From assembly GCA_938005655.1 (NCBI GenBank), contig CALLNA010000108.1:1-16764 (forward strand): 16,764 nucleotides of DNA. Reading direction: 5' to 3'. Shown piece after piece: positions 14,219 through 16,764 of this stretch; the stretch's first letter is position 1, and every line of letters begins with the position of its first letter. The position numbers and the translations under genes were made by a program. This stretch comes from an uncultured Novosphingobium sp. Its GTDB lineage: Bacteria > Pseudomonadota > Alphaproteobacteria > Sphingomonadales > Sphingomonadaceae. Below the pieces are notes generated by a model, which saw only the letters and a list, made by a program, of their open reading frames with translations, searched no databases and was not told the DNA's origin.

Positions 14219-14731
14219 ATGCGCAAGATCACCAGCTACTACACTGGTGTCGAGCGCAGCGGCGATCTCGACTGGATCGACATCGGCTTCCTGTGCGAAG
14301 GGCTGGCCTTCGCGCAGCGTCCCCTGCGCGAGGGCAACCAGAAGGTCATCAAGCAATACAACCTCGGCCCGCGCGGGGCCTTCATCCTCAACCTGCTGGC
14401 CAACGGGCTGCTCTATCCGCTGGAGCTGGCCAACGCCCTGTGCTGCGGCCGCAGCCTGATCACGGCCGAGCTGGCGCGCCTGACCGAGGCCGGTCTGGTC
14501 ACGTCTCGCCCCGGCGAGGTCGACCGGCGGCGCACCGAATTGACGCTCACCAAGCTCGGCGAACAGGCCCTGGCGGAGATCCGCGCGGAGACCTCCCGGA
14601 TCATCCGCACCAACCTTGCCGGCTATTCGCCCGACGAAATCCGCAAGCTCGCCGTCATGCTGCGCGCCCTGCGCGGTCAGCCGGTCTTCACCGAACCGCT
14701 GGTCATCGACGAGGAGCCGGCGGGGCTGTAA
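14219..14731 (+). CDS. MarR-family transcriptional regulator
   Basis: This regulator of about 170 residues has a central winged helix (about residues 45-110): helices with LELANALCCGRSLITAEL and the wing TSRPGEVDRRRTELTLTKLG, which carries the MarR-type Asp-Arg-Arg. I take the ATG at 14219 because AAAGGA lies four bases upstream; an in-frame ATG at 14192 overlaps the HiPIP stop but has no ribosome site. It follows HiPIP closely, so the two are probably one transcript. MarR proteins usually repress their own operon and release DNA on binding an aromatic or phenolic ligand; with ligABC next door, an aromatic acid is a plausible signal, though this is conjecture. The inverted repeats at 13593-13637 are candidate operators. 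Confidence 0.88.
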   Translation: MRKITSYYTGVERSGDLDWIDIGFLCEGLAFAQRPLREGNQKVIKQYNLGPRGAFILNLLANGLLYPLELANALCCGRSLITAELARLTEAGLVTSRPGEVDRRRTELTLTKLGEQALAEIRAETSRIIRTNLAGYSPDEIRKLAVMLRALRGQPVFTEPLVIDEEPAGL

Positions 14732-14751
14732 TCCCAGCCCAGCCAACGTCT

Positions 14752-14862
14752 CGTCACCCTGAACTTGTTTCAGGGTCCATGGTGCTCCCTGCCCTATCGA
14801 GCGACAGCAGCGTTGCTTCGCTGCCCTTATCCCATGGATGCTGAAACGAGTTCAGCATGACG
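14752..14862. repeat. Pair of inverted REP-like hairpins between convergent genes
   Basis: Two 31-base units face each other: 14752-14782 and 14832-14862. Each contains an 8-bp stem with a five-base loop (ACCCTGAA/TTCAGGGT at 14756-14776; ATGCTGAA/TTCAGCAT at 14838-14858) and ends in CCATGG on the inner side and CGTC on the outer. About 49 bases lie between them. The arrangement is like the REP doublets (BIMEs) of other bacteria, and similar units with CTGAACTTGTTTCAG are, from memory, common in sphingomonad genomes. The pair fills the space between the MarR gene and ligC, which converge, so it could also end transcription from both sides. Confidence 0.75.
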
Positions 14863-14890
14863 GACGAGAATGAGCGAGAGGTGACGACCG

Positions 14891-15850
14891 TCAGGACCAG
14901 CCGTCCTGCCGCTCCAGGCTGGCGGCCAGCTCGCCGATCACGCGATAGCAATCGAGCACCTGGGCGACCGAGGAATTCGGCTCGCGCCCCTCGCGGATCG
15001 CGGCAACGAACTCGCGGTCCTGCAATTCGATGCCGTTCATGCTGACCGCCACCCTGGAGACGTCGATCGGCTCCTCCTTGCCGTTCACCAGGTCGTCGTA
15101 GCGGGCGATGTAGGTGCCGGTATCGCCGATGTAGCGGAAGAAGGTGCCGAGCGGTCCGTCGTTGTTGAACGACAGCGCCAGGGTCAGAATCTGCCCCGCC
15201 TCGGTCTTCATCTGGATCGACATGTCCATGGCGATGCCCAGTTCGGGGTGCTTCGGTCCCTGGAGCGCATTGGCGGCGATGACTTTCGACCCGGTCATGT
15301 ACTGGAAGATGTCGATCGTGTGCGCCGCATGGTGCCACAGCAGGTGATCGGTCCACGACCGCGGCTGGCCCTTGGCGTTCATGTTCTTGCGGCGGAAGAA
15401 GAAGGTCTCGACGTCCATCGCCTGGAGCGTCAGCTCGCCCGCGGCGATACGGTTCTTGACCCACTGGTGCGAGGGGTTAAAGCGCCGGGTGTGGCCGACC
15501 ATGCAGACCAGGCCGGTCTCCTGCTGCTTCCTCAGGACGGCCTCGGCGTCGGCCCAGCTATCGGCCAGCGGAATCTCGACCTGGACGTGCTTGCCCGCCT
15601 CCATGCAGGCGATCGCCTGCTCGGCGTGAAGCTGGGTCGGGGTGCAGAGGATCACCGCGTCGACATCGTCGCGGGCCAGCGCGTCGGCCAGCTCGGTCGA
15701 GCTGTGGCGGGCGCCGTACTTCTTCGCCACTTCGGCGGCCTGCTCGCCGGTGCGGCTGATGATCGAGACGATCTCGACCCCGTCGATCAGCTTCAGCCCG
15801 TCGAGGTGCTTCTCTCCAAAGGCGCCGGCGCCGGCGAGTGCGATTCTCAT
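14891..15850 (-). CDS. ligC: 4-carboxy-2-hydroxymuconate-6-semialdehyde dehydrogenase
   Basis: This 319-residue Gfo/Idh/MocA-family enzyme oxidises the protocatechuate 4,5-cleavage product, 4-carboxy-2-hydroxymuconate-6-semialdehyde (as its hemiacetal), to 2-pyrone-4,6-dicarboxylate with NADP. The Rossmann loop GAGAFG is at residues 7-12. The usual EKP of the family reads EIP (in VQVEIPLADSW), as I recall for SYK-6 LigC, along with GHTRRFNPSHQ, FFRRKNMNAKG and WTDHLLWHHAAHT. An upstream in-frame ATG pair at 15868 exists, but the ATG at 15850 sits behind an AGGAG with good spacing and gives the LigC N-terminus MRIALAGAGAFGEKHLDG. It follows ligB by 30 bases in the same direction. The assignment rests on remembered similarity across the whole length and on the ligA-ligB context, which agree. 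Confidence 0.95.
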   Translation of the reverse strand: MRIALAGAGAFGEKHLDGLKLIDGVEIVSIISRTGEQAAEVAKKYGARHSSTELADALARDDVDAVILCTPTQLHAEQAIACMEAGKHVQVEIPLADSWADAEAVLRKQQETGLVCMVGHTRRFNPSHQWVKNRIAAGELTLQAMDVETFFFRRKNMNAKGQPRSWTDHLLWHHAAHTIDIFQYMTGSKVIAANALQGPKHPELGIAMDMSIQMKTEAGQILTLALSFNNDGPLGTFFRYIGDTGTYIARYDDLVNGKEEPIDVSRVAVSMNGIELQDREFVAAIREGREPNSSVAQVLDCYRVIGELAASLERQDGWS

Positions 15851-15880
15851 GGTCTTCTCCTGCATCATTCAAGGCCGACG

Positions 15881-16723
15881 TCAGTTGCCGGGCTCCAGCA
15901 CGATATGCCCGACCGCGGTGTTGCTCGCGGGCACGTGGTAGAAACGGTAAAGCTCGCGCGTGGCCGGGCCGAGGGCGCCGCGCATGATCAGCCACATGAC
16001 CATCTCGATCCCCTCGCTGCCGGTCTCGCGCAGGTACTCGATGTGGGGGATGCGGCGCAGCTCGTCGGTGGTGCCGGACAGGCGGTCGAGGAAGCGGGTG
16101 TCCCACGCGCGGTTGATGAGCCCGGCGCGCGGCCCCTGGAGCTGGTGGCTCATGCCGCCCGTGCCCCAGATCTGCACGTTGAGGTCCTCGGGAAAGCTCG
16201 CCACGGCGCGCGCGATCGCCTCGCCCAGCGCCCAGCAGCGTTTGCCGGTCGGCGGGGGATAGGTGACGACGCTGACCGCCAGCGGGATCACCTTGACCGG
16301 CCACTCGACCGGCTTGCCGAAGACCATCGAGAGCGGGACGGTCAGGCCGTGGTCGACGTCCATCTCGTTGATGATCGTCATGTCGAACTCGTCGAGGATC
16401 AGGCTCTGCGCCACGTGCCAGGCGAGGTCCGGATGGCCGTGGACGTCGGGCACCGCGCGCGGGCCCCAGCCCTCGTCCGCCGGCTTGTAGCGCTCGCCGC
16501 AGCCGATCGCGAAGGTCGGGATGATCTTCATGTCGAAGGCGCTGGCGTGGTCGTTGTAGACCAGGATCACCACGTCGGGCAGGTGCCCCGCCTCCCAGTC
16601 GCGGGTCCAGCGGAAGCCCTGCTCGATCGGCGCCCAATAGGGCTCGCCCCACTTGTCGAAGTCCGCGGCGACGCCCAGCGCCGGGATATGGCTACAGGCG
16701 ATGCCGGCGGTGATGCGGGCCAT
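15881..16723 (-). CDS. ligB: Protocatechuate 4,5-dioxygenase, beta (catalytic) subunit
   Basis: This 280-residue type II extradiol dioxygenase subunit opens protocatechuate between C4 and C5 using Fe(II) and oxygen. The iron ligands of LigB are all present: His12 (SHIPALG), His59 (YNDHASAFD) and Glu240 (SEGIEMVMW). The acid-base His193 lies in GTGGMSHQL. Against SYK-6 LigB (from memory His12, His61, Glu242 and His195) the last three are shifted by two, from a small deletion before residue 59. The protein ends about 20 residues before the SYK-6 protein; the tail is variable and outside the active site. Its ATG overlaps the ligA stop (TGATG), so the alpha and beta subunits are coupled. The gene is cytoplasmic and part of ligA-ligB-ligC. 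Confidence 0.97.
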   Translation of the reverse strand: MARITAGIACSHIPALGVAADFDKWGEPYWAPIEQGFRWTRDWEAGHLPDVVILVYNDHASAFDMKIIPTFAIGCGERYKPADEGWGPRAVPDVHGHPDLAWHVAQSLILDEFDMTIINEMDVDHGLTVPLSMVFGKPVEWPVKVIPLAVSVVTYPPPTGKRCWALGEAIARAVASFPEDLNVQIWGTGGMSHQLQGPRAGLINRAWDTRFLDRLSGTTDELRRIPHIEYLRETGSEGIEMVMWLIMRGALGPATRELYRFYHVPASNTAVGHIVLEPGN

Positions 16724-16764
16724 CAGGTCTTGTCCTTCAAGGAGCGCAGGCCCTCGGGCGAACG
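16723..16764 (-). CDS. ligA: Protocatechuate 4,5-dioxygenase, alpha subunit (partial, C-terminal codons only)
   Basis: Only the last 13 codons and the TGA stop are in the window, giving RSPEGLRSLKDKT. This fits the C-terminal RSPAGVRSIKGGY I recall for SYK-6 LigA, and the position directly upstream of ligB is where ligA belongs. LigA is the small subunit that covers the LigB active site. The stop shares one base with the ligB start (TGATG). The rest lies beyond the right edge. Confidence 0.85.
   Translation of the reverse strand, partial: RSPEGLRSLKDKT

Noticed and set aside
1..16764. tRNA, rRNA, CRISPR arrays, insertion sequences, integrase or phage genes
   Set aside because: No cloverleaf-like segment, regularly spaced repeats, transposase motif or terminal inverted repeats were seen on reading both strands; the REP-like hairpins are too short to be insertion sequences.

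Overview
This window is high-GC DNA with alphaproteobacterial gene content. The right edge carries the end of ligA, then ligB and ligC of the protocatechuate 4,5-cleavage pathway. From memory these resemble the Sphingobium SYK-6 lignin-catabolism proteins almost motif for motif. Together with the sphingomonad-looking palindromic repeats this points to Sphingomonadaceae (Novosphingobium/Sphingobium type), an inference from remembered families and not from a search. No tRNA, rRNA, CRISPR array, transposase or integrase was seen.

Layout. (1) 1-2769, minus strand: a three-gene molybdenum hydroxylase operon (FAD subunit, 2Fe-2S subunit, molybdopterin subunit running off the left edge), joined by two ATGA overlaps. 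(2) 2842-4296, minus: a TetR-family regulator followed by an SDR dehydrogenase. (3) 4297-4378: a divergent control region with a palindrome lying over a plausible -10 box. (4) 4379-13496, plus: a tightly packed catabolic operon of ten genes in the order DUF1214, SDR, sulfotransferase-family protein, Zn-dependent alcohol dehydrogenase, carboxymuconolactone-decarboxylase-family protein, second DUF1214, second SDR, atypical SDR, DUF35 Zn-ribbon/OB protein, thiolase-like protein. Many junctions are ATGA or TGATG overlaps. (5) 13497-13889: a gene-poor stretch with several inverted repeats. (6) 13890-14731, plus: a Tat-exported high-potential iron-sulfur protein and a MarR-family regulator. (7) 14732-14890: a convergent spacer holding a pair of inverted REP-like hairpins. 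(8) 14891-16764, minus: ligC, ligB and the last codons of ligA.

Reading as a system. The lig genes lead protocatechuate towards 2-pyrone-4,6-dicarboxylate. The central operon looks like an upstream or parallel degradation route for an unidentified alcohol- or ketone-bearing substrate, probably alicyclic or with a side chain. It has several NAD(P)-dependent oxidoreductases, a thiolase-fold/DUF35 pair of the kind that performs retro-aldol side-chain cleavage in steroid catabolism, and an SDR with the Ser-to-Tyr spacing of 3-alpha-hydroxysteroid dehydrogenase/carbonyl reductase. The DUF1214-SDR pair occurs twice, and the paralogues are far more alike at their 3' ends than in the middle. The function of DUF1214 and the role of a sulfotransferase-family enzyme here are unknown; these are the best candidates for something undescribed. 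The substrate cannot be named from sequence alone.
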